Shown here in pieces: positions 9,306-18,175 of a DNA stretch of 64,000 nucleotides (its first letter is position 1; each line of letters begins with the position of its first letter). The DNA comes from Ignavibacteria bacterium UBA2360. Lineage in GTDB: Bacteria; Bacteroidota; Ignavibacteria; Tepidaquicellales; OLB5. Under the pieces are notes generated by a model that saw nothing but the letters and a program-made list of their open reading frames with translations, did no database searches and had not been told where the DNA came from. The position numbers were made by a program, and so were the translations under genes. The stretch is from positions 153,031-217,030 of the forward strand of contig DDTQ01000009.1 in NCBI GenBank assembly GCA_002344125.1. Reading direction: 5' to 3'.

Positions 9306-9642
9306 TGGAATTATTTAAGAAACCTTGTTTCTAAGGTTGCTGAAGTGAAAAAATGCATCCCGCTACGCAAAAGCGTGGAACTGCAAGAAACGCAGAAAGT
9401 AAAAAACAAAAATGAAATTCGAGTGAATTAGTGCAATTAGTGTCTAAGTTTCTAATATTCATGTTCCGCTGCGCGGCACAGGCACAGGGCAGGAATGGCA
9501 ATAAAGTGCCAACAAAAAACCCCACTGGACTTTCCAGTGGGGTTCTTTGGTTTTATAACTGTACGATTTGTGCTTAATGTTTCTGTGCTTTTTATATCTC
9601 AGCAGTATGCTTAATTACTGCCGCTTTCGTGTCTTATTTATT
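9306..9642. other. Gene-free stretch between convergent genes
   Basis: 337 bases between the T9SS gene and rlpA. It holds the terminator at 9518-9544. The part before it (9330-9510) is mixed, relatively GC-rich text, including an imperfect hairpin around 9357-9375 (CGCTACGCAAAAGCGTGG). A 64-codon frame on the minus strand has no ribosome site and low-complexity Cys/Phe-rich content, so it is not called a gene. Confidence 0.6.
9518..9544. terminator. Bidirectional intrinsic terminator
   Basis: A perfect 12-bp stem, AACCCCACTGGA paired with TCCAGTGGGGTT, around a three-base CTT loop. It is preceded by A-rich sequence and followed by CTTTGGTTTT. It lies between two convergent genes and can stop transcription from either side. 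Confidence 0.88.
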
Positions 9643-10623
9643 TTACTCACCTATTTTTACCAGTTTAGGCTGGTATTTCAGCTTTGTTAAAGATTTCAGA
9701 TCTTTCTTTGCGGATTTTTCTTTTTCATACAATCCCACCAGTACCTTATAGGTTACTGTTTTTGTGTTTGTATTGGGATCTGTAACCGCTATTTCTTCAA
9801 GAAATATCTTGGTGAATCCGTCGCGTTCCAAACGGCCGATTCTTCTATCGGCAAGCGATTTATCGGTATATTCACCAACTTCTATTGAGTTACCTTTAAC
9901 AACTGCCAGTTGGTTTGATATGTCATAGAAACGGATCAGTGAATCTATGTCATTTATCTGCTGAAAGAGGTTTGATTCTTTTTCTTTATCCTCTTCTGTT
10001 TTCGGTGTTACAACCTTGATCTTTAAGTTACCGTTCTGTTTCAGGTTCTTATTCAGTTCAAAGTCACTTGAAGTACCGTCTTCGCCTTCAAATTCAACGA
10101 ACACCTTTGATTCAGCTTCAACTTTGCCGTTTATAAGCTCGGTTGTTTTGAACTCATTGGTATCAATTTCTGTGATATCAATTTGTTCATGGGGATCAAT
10201 ACCCTGGCGAAGCATTTCAGCTTCTTCTTCAGTTATTTGCTCTATCTTTACCTCGGTAGTACCGCCCATTCCTATTGCTTCCTTGGAAGCTTTGGAAAGA
10301 TCTATGATCCTTCCTTTTATAAATGGGCCCCTGTCATTAATTCTTACTACGGTATGGAGATTATTCTCTAGATTTGTGACCTTCAACAGGGTATTGAAGG
10401 GCAAGGTTTTGTGAGCCGCCGTGAAATCGTAGGTATCAAAACGTTCGCCATTGGCTGTTTTTCTACCATGGAATCCAGGGCCGTACCACGAAGCCTCGCC
10501 GGTTTCCACAAAGCTGGAGCCGGTAGGATCTCCGTTTGAGTAAGCACTTTCTGATATTGCACCCGTAAGCACGAGTTGTACAGTTAAAAAAGAGAAGAAC
10601 CACAAGATTCTTGTTTTAAACAA
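9643..10623 (-). CDS. rlpA: RlpA-family septal/cell-wall lytic protein with SPOR-like tail
   Basis: A 326-residue exported protein. The N-terminal signal sequence is at about 1-28. The double-psi beta-barrel of RlpA is at about 38-135, with GEASWYGPGFHGRKTANGE, AAHKTLPFNTLLKVTN and the conserved VRINDRGPFIKGRIIDLS. RlpA proteins cleave or bind peptidoglycan glycan strands at division sites. An acidic, low-complexity linker (about 150-235) leads to a C-terminal SPOR-like repeat (IEVGEYTDKSLADRRIGRLERDGF ... KVLVGLYEKEKSAKKDL), which in this family binds denuded peptidoglycan. No lipobox cysteine is seen near the signal peptide, so it may be periplasmic rather than a lipoprotein. Ribosome site AAAGGAG is about 7 bases upstream of ATG. 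Confidence 0.87.
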   Translation of the reverse strand: MFKTRILWFFSFLTVQLVLTGAISESAYSNGDPTGSSFVETGEASWYGPGFHGRKTANGERFDTYDFTAAHKTLPFNTLLKVTNLENNLHTVVRINDRGPFIKGRIIDLSKASKEAIGMGGTTEVKIEQITEEEAEMLRQGIDPHEQIDITEIDTNEFKTTELINGKVEAESKVFVEFEGEDGTSSDFELNKNLKQNGNLKIKVVTPKTEEDKEKESNLFQQINDIDSLIRFYDISNQLAVVKGNSIEVGEYTDKSLADRRIGRLERDGFTKIFLEEIAVTDPNTNTKTVTYKVLVGLYEKEKSAKKDLKSLTKLKYQPKLVKIGE

Positions 10624-10997
10624 TGCATCTCCTTTCGTTTTTTGTTAATGAAATGACTGTCCTATAGCTTACATAGCATATTATATCATCATCATCCGGA
10701 CAGTCTTGCTCGTTCAGTATTGTCTATTGCAATACGTCTTGGAGCGTCTCTTTTTTAATTGGCGCGCTTTGCGCCAAACTCTATATTTAAAGAACAAAAA
10801 TTCAGTATGCCAACCTTGTCCATAGGGCAGGGGAGACATAAAACCTGTTTATATATTTTTTATCTGATAAAACCAGATGAACCTTGAAATCAGGCTTCGC
10901 CTGATTGAAATCCCGCCCTGGCGGGAGTAAACTCTATTTTTGTGTAACCTGAAACATTTAACCTGCAACATGTAACCTGCAGCATGTAACCTTCAGC
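10624..10997. other. Intergenic stretch with a structured rlpA leader and several palindromes
   Basis: 374 bases upstream of rlpA and downstream of ilvE. It contains an 8-bp stem at 10655-10705, a palindrome TTGGCGCGCTTTGCGCCAA at about 10759-10777, an AATCAGGCTTCGCCTGATT hairpin near 10890 followed by CCCGCCCTGGCGGG, and an imperfect 13-14-nt tandem repeat (TAACCTGCAACATG-like units) from about 10944 to 11013 that runs into the last codons of ilvE. No open frame here looks coding. Confidence 0.6.
10655..10705 (-). promoter_or_regulatory. Leader hairpin upstream of rlpA
   Basis: GACTGTCC (10655-10662) pairs perfectly with GGACAGTC (10698-10705) across 35 bases, 32 bases before the rlpA start on the minus strand. 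It could be a leader structure affecting rlpA or a remnant of a dispersed repeat. No known riboswitch consensus was recognised; in particular it does not look like the c-di-AMP (ydaO) element sometimes found before rlpA. Confidence 0.35.
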
Positions 10998-11954
10998 CTA
11001 CTTAACCTGCTTCATGTTCAGGATTCTTTCCTTGCCATCAAGGAATGTGAGCCAGCCGTATTTATCGTTACCTTCTTTTACTACGTCAAAGAAAGCTTCC
11101 TGCATCTGCTTCGTGATCTTGCCCGGCATACCGTTGCCAACTATCATTTTATCAACTGAACGGATAGGTGTAATTTCAGCGGCAGTTCCGCAGAAGAAAA
11201 TCTCATCTGCCATGTAGAGCATTTCTCTCATCAAACTGCCTTCTTTTACTTCATATCCAAGATCCTTAGCCAAAGTCATTATGGATTTTCTGGTAATACC
11301 GCTCAATATACCGTTATGGATACCCGGGGTATATAAAATCCCATCCTGAACTATGAAAAGATTCTCACCTGAGCCTTCGCCAATATAGCCGTTCACATCA
11401 AGCGCAATTCCTTCACTGAAACCGTTTACAATCGCTTCCATTTTGATGAGCTGGCTGTTCATATATGCGCCGCCTATTTTAGCCATCGTAGGCGTTGTAT
11501 CAGGCGTGCTTCTCCTCCAGGAAGATACACATACGTCTATACCGCTTTCATGCGCGCCTTGCCCTAAGTATGAGCCCCATTCGTATGCTGCAATGGTAAG
11601 TTCAACCGGATTTTTCAGCGGATTCACATTCAGGTCTTCATAGCCCCTGTATGCGATTGGGCGGATATAACAGTTTTCAAGCTCGTTTATCTTGATAGTA
11701 TCTACTATCGCTTCAAATATCTCCTCATGTGTGTAGGGAATTTCAGCCCTAAAGACTCTTGCAGAGTGAATGAGCCTTGTAACATGCTCAGCCAGCCTGA
11801 AAACAGCCGGACCCTGCTTTGTTTTGTAACATCTTATTCCTTCAAAGAACGATGATCCATAATGCAAAACATGTGAAAGTACGTGTACCTTGGCTTCATC
11901 CCAGTGGATATGTTTGCCATTCATCCATATTTTTTCAACTTTTTTTACCGGCAT
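10998..11954 (-). CDS. ilvE: Branched-chain amino acid aminotransferase
   Basis: A 318-residue fold-type IV PLP aminotransferase, the last step of valine, leucine and isoleucine synthesis and the first step of their breakdown. Diagnostic parts are HVLHYGSSFFEGIRCY near 28-43, RLIHSARVF near 60, the PLP lysine K159 in TMAKIGGAYMNSQLIK, GEGSGENLFIV near 213, GILSGITRKSI near 235 and FCGTAAEITPI near 273. Length is normal for bacterial IlvE. D-amino acid aminotransferase and aminodeoxychorismate lyase share the fold but fit less well. The 3' end overlaps a small tandem repeat, which forms the LNMKQVK tail. Confidence 0.94.
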   Translation of the reverse strand: MPVKKVEKIWMNGKHIHWDEAKVHVLSHVLHYGSSFFEGIRCYKTKQGPAVFRLAEHVTRLIHSARVFRAEIPYTHEEIFEAIVDTIKINELENCYIRPIAYRGYEDLNVNPLKNPVELTIAAYEWGSYLGQGAHESGIDVCVSSWRRSTPDTTPTMAKIGGAYMNSQLIKMEAIVNGFSEGIALDVNGYIGEGSGENLFIVQDGILYTPGIHNGILSGITRKSIMTLAKDLGYEVKEGSLMREMLYMADEIFFCGTAAEITPIRSVDKMIVGNGMPGKITKQMQEAFFDVVKEGNDKYGWLTFLDGKERILNMKQVK

Positions 11955-11974
11955 AACTCTTGAAATTTAAGTTA

Positions 11975-13102
11975 TTAAATAAGACTCTTTTTGTAAATCC
12001 TGTACGTCTTATATATGTGCGCACCTAATTTTTCGGCTGTCATTCTCATTGGCATATTATCTTCCAAAACCCAGGATATCTCAGCGCCGGTGTATCCATT
12101 CTTGTTGCCATTTTTAATGGTCTCAAGGTAGAATACGGAATCGATCGCTTTTTTCTGGTATTCCGGTTTAACACCCATAATTATTACTCTCAGAAAATCT
12201 ATCTTCTTCTTACCTGTCAGTATCTTAAGAAATCCGAATGGAAGAAGTCTTCCGTTCATCTTTTTTAAGACCTGGTTGAAATCGGGGAGCGAAAGTGTAA
12301 ATCCGGCAGGTTTACCTGCCACTTCAGCGAACATTACAAGATCCGGGTCAACAACCATTTTCAATGATTCTGCCAGGTAGTCAAATTCAGCCGTTGTTAT
12401 AGGCACAAATCCCCAGTTACTCTCCCATGCGCTGTTATAAATCTCCTCAATTTTCCTTACTTCATTATTAAGGTCTTTCATGTTAAGCTTGTGGGTCGTT
12501 ACATCTGAGCGCTTTTTGATAAGTTCGCTCATTCGTTCAAGCTTAGCCATCACTTTTGCGTCGTTTATTACCTCTGCGGGAATGTAGTACGCGTATAAGT
12601 CCTTTGCTTTTTCAAAACCAAAACTCTCTATCTTATTAATATAGTGCTTTGGATTGTAAGTCATTAAAAAAACAGGAGGCGAGTTGAACCCGTCTATCAG
12701 TAAACCGCATTCATCGTTAGTTGAAGGATTCACCGGTCCTATGATCTCATTCAGACCCTTGCTCTTTACCCATTCGCAGGCTGTATCCAGCAGCAGATCG
12801 GAAACTTCTTCATCATCAATAGATTCGAAGAACCCGAAAAATCCGGCTTTATCTTTATGGAAATCTGTATGATTGTCATTTTTGATTGCCGCTATTCTGC
12901 CGGCAAGTTTGCCGTCTTTTTCCGCGAGGAATAGCTGTACTTCAGCGTGTTTAAAGAACGGATTTTTGGACGGGTCAAGGTTTTTCCTTACATCAAAGAT
13001 TAAAGGCGGAACCCAATTAGGGTCTCCCTTGTATATATCCCAGGGGAACTTGATGAATGCCATCCTGTCTTTTTCATTTTCAACTTTTCGTATCTTTATC
13101 AA
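11975..13102 (-). CDS. GNAT-like acyltransferase family protein
   Basis: A 375-residue cytoplasmic protein of a widespread but poorly studied GNAT-superfamily group. The N-terminal part has FPWDIYKGDPNWVPPL and LAEKDGKLAGRIAAI, then GFFGFFESIDDEEVSDLLLDTACEWVKSKG and EIIGPVNPSTNDECGLLIDGF. The C-terminal half carries a second acetyltransferase-like fold with AGFTLSLPDFNQVL and a final GAEISWVLEDNMPMRMTAEKLGA. The substrate is unknown. Start TTG, giving the natural beginning MIKIRKVENEKDR. It is 20 bases upstream of ilvE on the same strand, so the two may be co-transcribed, but no metabolic link can be shown. Confidence 0.75.
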   Translation of the reverse strand: MIKIRKVENEKDRMAFIKFPWDIYKGDPNWVPPLIFDVRKNLDPSKNPFFKHAEVQLFLAEKDGKLAGRIAAIKNDNHTDFHKDKAGFFGFFESIDDEEVSDLLLDTACEWVKSKGLNEIIGPVNPSTNDECGLLIDGFNSPPVFLMTYNPKHYINKIESFGFEKAKDLYAYYIPAEVINDAKVMAKLERMSELIKKRSDVTTHKLNMKDLNNEVRKIEEIYNSAWESNWGFVPITTAEFDYLAESLKMVVDPDLVMFAEVAGKPAGFTLSLPDFNQVLKKMNGRLLPFGFLKILTGKKKIDFLRVIIMGVKPEYQKKAIDSVFYLETIKNGNKNGYTGAEISWVLEDNMPMRMTAEKLGAHIYKTYRIYKKSLI

Positions 13103-13438
13103 CTCTGTCTTTGTCCCTGATTGAGATATATATTTTATCCCGAATCAAAAATTTGTGTTCCTAAATATACCTGTTTTTGTTGTAAGATACAATCAAAAAA
13201 GGGGGGCACAGGGGTGGAGCCTTTTCACAATAAATGGTATTGTTAGTATTATACACTCATTGTATCAAAAATATTCATAATTTCATAACGTATAATAAAT
13301 TAAAGTGGTTATGTAATTTCTCTAAAGTGATAGATTAAGTTATGATTTATCATCATAATTCAAACAAAATTTAAGATTTACCAAATTGAACTGAAATTCA
13401 TTATATTTTTGATTATTTTATTAAAACTGAAATTTCTA
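13103..13438. other. AT-rich divergent intergenic region
   Basis: The region between the divergent acetyltransferase and DUF4783 genes must hold both promoters. It is strongly AT-rich apart from GGGGGGCACAGGGGTGG near 13201. A Bacteroidota-like -7 element TATTTTTG lies at 13404-13411, with the nearest TTG (13386-13388) only 15 bases upstream, so the promoter match is imperfect. No gene or RNA recognised. Confidence 0.4.
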
Positions 13439-13912
13439 TTGAAACTACGACTTTTATACATAATTTTGATTTCGTTTTTTGTGATTACGCTTGGTCCGAA
13501 CTATACGTATTCACAGGAATCCTGGTGGAAGGATAAGAAGTATAAGACTGAAGAAAAGCAGAAGAAGTTTGAGAACTGCAAGCATGTTTTTATCAGCATA
13601 GGTGATGGATTAATGTACGGAAACGTCACCTACATCAGTCCCTTTTTCCAGAATGAGATTTACCTGGGGCTGCAAAACAGTGAGAAAGGCTACTATAACC
13701 GCGAGCAATCAGGTTACATCATAGAAAATTTCTTCTCTACTTATCCTGTATCATCCTTCAAATGGAAAAATTCAAGCCGCTCTGAACGGTTTGCCTTCGC
13801 CCTCGGTAAGTACAAGTACAAAAAAGGCGGATTCATAAGTACATTCACTATATCCGTTTCACTAAAATACATCAATGATCTCTGGATGATTGACCAGGTA
13901 ATTGTAAACTAG
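13439..13912 (+). CDS. DUF4783-like exported protein
   Basis: A small exported protein (157 residues from this start). The signal peptide KLRLLYIILISFFVITLG is followed by a likely cut near TYSQ. The mature part contains VFISIGDGLMYGN, the QSGYIIENFFSTYP segment, FALGKYKYKKGGF and a final LKYINDLWMIDQVIV. This pattern matches the NTF2-like DUF4783 family of Bacteroidota, whose function is unknown. An earlier in-frame TTG at 13409 would add ten residues ahead of the signal peptide; TTG 13439 is preferred because it gives a normal signal sequence and lies downstream of the possible -7 element. The histidine kinase starts 18 bases later, so the two are probably co-expressed. Confidence 0.7.
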   Translation: MKLRLLYIILISFFVITLGPNYTYSQESWWKDKKYKTEEKQKKFENCKHVFISIGDGLMYGNVTYISPFFQNEIYLGLQNSEKGYYNREQSGYIIENFFSTYPVSSFKWKNSSRSERFAFALGKYKYKKGGFISTFTISVSLKYINDLWMIDQVIVN

Positions 13913-13930
13913 CACTTTAAGGGCAGTTAT

Positions 13931-16900
13931 ATGTTTCATTTCGAAAAAAAAGACATATTCCGATTCAAGGTCCTTGGGATGCTCTCTCTTATTCTTTTCT
14001 TCGTTATTCTGTTCATTTTCGGTGTAAGGTACTATTTTTCACAATCAATAGTGAACAATTGGGAGTCCATTTCAACCGAAAAGAAGAAAGAGATCCACGC
14101 TGAGTGCCTCAACATCTTTTACAATTATCAAAACCAAACTTCCCAGTTTTCATACCAGCTGCTGATGAACAAGAAACTCATCTCGGCTGTTACTTCATAC
14201 AATACACGTAAATCCTTTGACGCCTTGTATGAAATTGAAAACCAGGGCGAATATAGCGTCGAGTTTTACAATTCCCGTCTTGAGCTCTATATCTATTCAG
14301 GCAGGCAGATCTATCCCGATATACTTGAACTCAAAAAAGCGCTTTCCGGTGAAAGATACTCAATTGTTAAAGAAACAGGAATCTACACAAACATTGTTGT
14401 TCTTGATCCTGTAAAGAATGAAAACGGCACTGTCGAAGGAGTACTGGTCGTTTCAAGGATACTGGACGTAAACTCAGGCGTACAGTCTGCTTTTTTTAAC
14501 CGCTCAGGAATTAAAAAAGAAATATATGACCGTTTCCACCTTGATGTTCAGTTTGAATTCAATCCGCCCGCCAATACTTCCGCTGTTCTTGATTCATCTT
14601 CTGGTGAACTCTCATTGCTGCAGTTAAAGGGCATTAACGGTGCTATAATAGGTAAAATGTTCATTCCCGCGCTCGATCAGTCCTCATACTTGCTGAGCGT
14701 AATACAGAAGTTTGATAACATTATCGGCTTCATTGTCTTTGTACTCAATTCTGTGCTGCTTTATTGGCTCCTTCTTGCTGCAGGTAAGGCGGATTCTTAT
14801 TTTGTGAAGATCAGTCTTGTTGCTGTGGGATTAATTCTATCCCGTTATCTCTGGCTTTACATGAATTTTCCCGGTGAATTCTTTATACTGTTCGGATCGG
14901 ACATTTTTTCACCGGTACATTACGCCTCCGGAATCGGTTTTGGCATGGCCAAATCATTGGGTGAGCTTTCGGTTACAGCGGTTATCTTTACGCTCATTTC
15001 GGTCTTTATACTAGTAAACGTTCTCAAGCTCTATAAATCCGAAAGCAAACCGCAGAATGCATATACAGCGGCGGCTATCACACTTGCATGTGTGATCGTT
15101 TCAATAGTTGTTATGAACTATTACGGAATAATTGTTCAGAGCCTGATCTTTGATTCATCTGTTAAATTCATTGATAAATCAGACCTGTTTTCTCTAAACC
15201 AGCCCGAAATGATTGTTGTAAGCATAATAATTCTTTTCCTTTCGGTATCACTGGTCATGATACTGCTGGCATGCTCAATTATCACTGCCCGGCATCTTAA
15301 TCCGTTTATTGGATTCAACAAATTCATGCGGAAGAATTCTGTCCTGTTGTTTTTTGGCGCGCTACTTCTCGTTAACCTGCTCATTTCATTATTCCCCGAT
15401 CAGTTCATTGAATCTTCACTAAAACTCAACCTGCGGCTGGTGATAATCGCTCTGGCTGCGATTTTCAGCATATACATTCAGCGGCAGCTTGCGCTTACAA
15501 GAGATTACAGGTTCATAAACATGATAAATCTCTCGCTCATTCTGCTTGTTTGCGCTGTATTTATACCGGCTGTTCTGCTGAATAAGATTACTTCGCTTGA
15601 AAATAAATATCTTGAAAAATCCGCAAAGGATATTTCTCAGCAATCAAGCGATAAGATCGCTTTCCTGATTTCCGCTACTGTTGATGATATTGGCGAAGAT
15701 ACTTCCATTGAAGCCGATATCAATGATAAAAATAAGTCCGGTAAGCTCGCATTCAATATCTGGTCTAAAAGTAAATTTTTTGATGAAGACCTCAATTCTG
15801 CGGTATTTGTACTGGATACGGCCAAGAAGGTTATCAGTGATTTTAATATCAATCCTGCGGAGCTGTTATCTGATAGCATACTAAGCTTTACGCTCAATTC
15901 AGCTAAAAACAAAACTTCCGGTAAGAACCAAACTGCTGTGCTTGAAACGGAGCCGGATGATGAAGAACCTGAAACCATGGATGTTAACGCTGTTATGAAT
16001 ACAATGCTGGCTGATGAAGGAGAAATTTTCCAGAATCCTGATATGAAATTCTATACCGCCCTCATCCCAATCGGCAAATCTGATCTGAAGAACAGCCGCT
16101 TTAATAAAACTATCGGATATGTGGTTATTGGCGCGGGCTATGACGCGAAAAATTTCCTGACTCAAACTAATCTTGGCATCTTCCGCAGCTTCGCCAGGGA
16201 TAACATTCTGAACAAGTTAACTTCCACCCCGGTTATTTCTGAATTTTCTGAATCAGATCTTGTTGGTTCTTCAAATAAAGATATTTCTAAATCGTTGCTT
16301 AAATCCCTGGACGCGTTTCGCGAAAGCGTTAAGGATAAAGTTGATAAATCTGCGTTAAGATACGATGAGTTTGAAAATCAGATTTATAAATCATTCTATG
16401 TGCTTTCAGAAAACAGGTCGGCTGGTAACATTTCCAGTCCCAAGATATATGTTGTAAGCGTAAAGGTAAACGATTTCAGCCTTAGTACATTCTTTTTCTT
16501 CAGGTACCTGCTCTTCCTGGTGTTAATTTACCTGGTATTCCTCTCTCTGTACATAATTTATAAAGGATTTTCTTATCTTCTTGATACTGAATCAGTACGA
16601 TTCATTAACTTTGGATTCAGGGAAAAGCTCTTCGCTTCTTTTTTGCTGGCTTCTGTTATTCCTATTGTGATACTCGCCATATATACCAGGGCTTTTGTGA
16701 ATGATAAAAACGAGTACTTCTATAAAAACCAGCTTATTAGCGATCTCCGGATCGTGGATCAGTACGTAAGAAGCAGGATATTGCTTGATGCCGCCAAACA
16801 TGAGATCGATAAAAAACACTCAAGGGAAGGGCATACAGGATTTACAAACCTGTTTGACCGGGGATTTTCAGAAACTGACAAAAATTTTAATTTTTATGTC

Positions 16901-18112
16901 AAAAATAAACTTGCTGCCACAACCAGTGAGCAGCTGTATAAGTCAGATCTGCTCGATAGCCGCTTAAGCGGCAACGCGTTGTATAATCTCGCAATCCTGA
17001 AAAAAGATTATTTCTCAGAAAACCAGCAGATTGGCGACTTTACATTCATTGTTGGTTATAAACCAATATATGATAACTTTAACAATTTGACAGGTATTAT
17101 TTCCACTCAAACTGTGTTTAAACAGAGCGAAATTAACCAGGAGCTTACCGAAAGTCTGGTTTATATTTTGGGACCCTATTTTGCGGCAGTAATTCTGCTG
17201 ATATTCATTGTTAATTTCCTTTCATACAGGATATCTAATCCTATACTCAGGCTGCAGAAAGCCACAGAGCAGCTATCCCTTGGGAACATTGATGTACAGG
17301 TAAGATCAAGCAGCAAAGATGAAATAGGGGAGCTTGTTAATTCCTTTAACCGGATGATCCGTGAGCTGAAGCGCTCACGCGCTGAGCTGCAGAAAGCCGA
17401 GCGCGAAGGCGCATGGCGCGATATTGCGCGGCAGGTTGCCCATGAAATTAAAAATCCGCTAACACCCATGAAGCTTGCAATGCAGCATTTATTCTATGCC
17501 TACACTCACGGTTCCAACGATTTCAAATCAATTATTCAGACTACGAACAAACTGATAATAGACCAGATTGAAACCCTGAACCGCATTGCCACAGAGTTTT
17601 CAAATTTCGCCAAGCTGCCAAGCCGCAACTATGAACTGCTTAATATGAACGAGATACTTGATGATGTTGTAAGGCTGATGGATTCAAAAGGCAATATTAA
17701 GCTTAAGCTTGATCCTTCGCTGGATAAGGAGTTTGTTTTGGGAGATAAAGATGAAGTTAAACGCGCGCTTATCAATATCATAAAAAATGCGGTGCAGGCG
17801 ATCGATGAAGTCGAAAGTGCCGGCTCAAAGGGAGCAGTAAATATTGAAGGCGTCAGAATGAACGGCTATTATTCAGTAAAAATAAAAGATAATGGTGTAG
17901 GAATGGATGACGATACCCAGCAAAAGCTGTTTGAACCGTATTTTTCAACTAAATCAAGCGGTATGGGGTTAGGACTCGTTATCACTAAAAAGATACTTGA
18001 TGATATGAAAGCTGTTATAAATGTGCAAAGCAGCCGCTCTGCGGGCACTGAGGTTGTAATTAATTTCAAGATCTCAGATAAAACTGCTGCTGTAAAATTA
18101 CTCAACAGTTAA
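13931..18112 (+). CDS. Very large membrane sensor histidine kinase (NtrY-like)
   Basis: At 1393 residues this is about twice the usual NtrY size. Residues 1-260 hold one helix and an extracytoplasmic region. A block of hydrophobic helices covers about 260-560, a second extracytoplasmic domain about 560-850, then helices near 855 and 905 and a third sensor-like region to about 1070. A HAMP linker starts near 1098 (SYRISNPILRLQKATEQLS). The kinase core has phospho-accepting H1171 in VAHEIKNPLTPMKL, N-box NIIKNAVQAI, DNGVGMDD and GMGLGLVITKK. It autophosphorylates and should pass phosphate to a response regulator, but none is encoded nearby. The NPLTPMKLA sequence is NtrY-type. The signal sensed is unknown. 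It follows a DUF4783 gene by 18 bases. Confidence 0.9.
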   Translation: MFHFEKKDIFRFKVLGMLSLILFFVILFIFGVRYYFSQSIVNNWESISTEKKKEIHAECLNIFYNYQNQTSQFSYQLLMNKKLISAVTSYNTRKSFDALYEIENQGEYSVEFYNSRLELYIYSGRQIYPDILELKKALSGERYSIVKETGIYTNIVVLDPVKNENGTVEGVLVVSRILDVNSGVQSAFFNRSGIKKEIYDRFHLDVQFEFNPPANTSAVLDSSSGELSLLQLKGINGAIIGKMFIPALDQSSYLLSVIQKFDNIIGFIVFVLNSVLLYWLLLAAGKADSYFVKISLVAVGLILSRYLWLYMNFPGEFFILFGSDIFSPVHYASGIGFGMAKSLGELSVTAVIFTLISVFILVNVLKLYKSESKPQNAYTAAAITLACVIVSIVVMNYYGIIVQSLIFDSSVKFIDKSDLFSLNQPEMIVVSIIILFLSVSLVMILLACSIITARHLNPFIGFNKFMRKNSVLLFFGALLLVNLLISLFPDQFIESSLKLNLRLVIIALAAIFSIYIQRQLALTRDYRFINMINLSLILLVCAVFIPAVLLNKITSLENKYLEKSAKDISQQSSDKIAFLISATVDDIGEDTSIEADINDKNKSGKLAFNIWSKSKFFDEDLNSAVFVLDTAKKVISDFNINPAELLSDSILSFTLNSAKNKTSGKNQTAVLETEPDDEEPETMDVNAVMNTMLADEGEIFQNPDMKFYTALIPIGKSDLKNSRFNKTIGYVVIGAGYDAKNFLTQTNLGIFRSFARDNILNKLTSTPVISEFSESDLVGSSNKDISKSLLKSLDAFRESVKDKVDKSALRYDEFENQIYKSFYVLSENRSAGNISSPKIYVVSVKVNDFSLSTFFFFRYLLFLVLIYLVFLSLYIIYKGFSYLLDTESVRFINFGFREKLFASFLLASVIPIVILAIYTRAFVNDKNEYFYKNQLISDLRIVDQYVRSRILLDAAKHEIDKKHSREGHTGFTNLFDRGFSETDKNFNFYVKNKLAATTSEQLYKSDLLDSRLSGNALYNLAILKKDYFSENQQIGDFTFIVGYKPIYDNFNNLTGIISTQTVFKQSEINQELTESLVYILGPYFAAVILLIFIVNFLSYRISNPILRLQKATEQLSLGNIDVQVRSSSKDEIGELVNSFNRMIRELKRSRAELQKAEREGAWRDIARQVAHEIKNPLTPMKLAMQHLFYAYTHGSNDFKSIIQTTNKLIIDQIETLNRIATEFSNFAKLPSRNYELLNMNEILDDVVRLMDSKGNIKLKLDPSLDKEFVLGDKDEVKRALINIIKNAVQAIDEVESAGSKGAVNIEGVRMNGYYSVKIKDNGVGMDDDTQQKLFEPYFSTKSSGMGLGLVITKKILDDMKAVINVQSSRSAGTEVVINFKISDKTAAVKLLNS

Positions 18113-18117
18113 TTATG

Positions 18118-18148
18118 TTATATTTCGTAATAACAATACTTATATTTG
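18118..18148 (+). promoter_or_regulatory. Probable Bacteroidota-type promoter
   Basis: A consensus -7 element TATATTTG at 18141-18148 is preceded by TTA (not TTG) 20 bases upstream at 18118-18120. It sits before the T9SS gene at 18176, whose start has a strong ribosome site GGAGGAG at about 18167-18173. Confidence 0.45.
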
Positions 18149-18175
18149 TATAAGTTATTTTAATACGGAGGAGAT

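Noticed and set aside
10624..10760. c-di-AMP (ydaO) riboswitch upstream of rlpA
   Set aside because: The required GGGGUGAAUC-type and paired consensus segments are not present on the minus strand.
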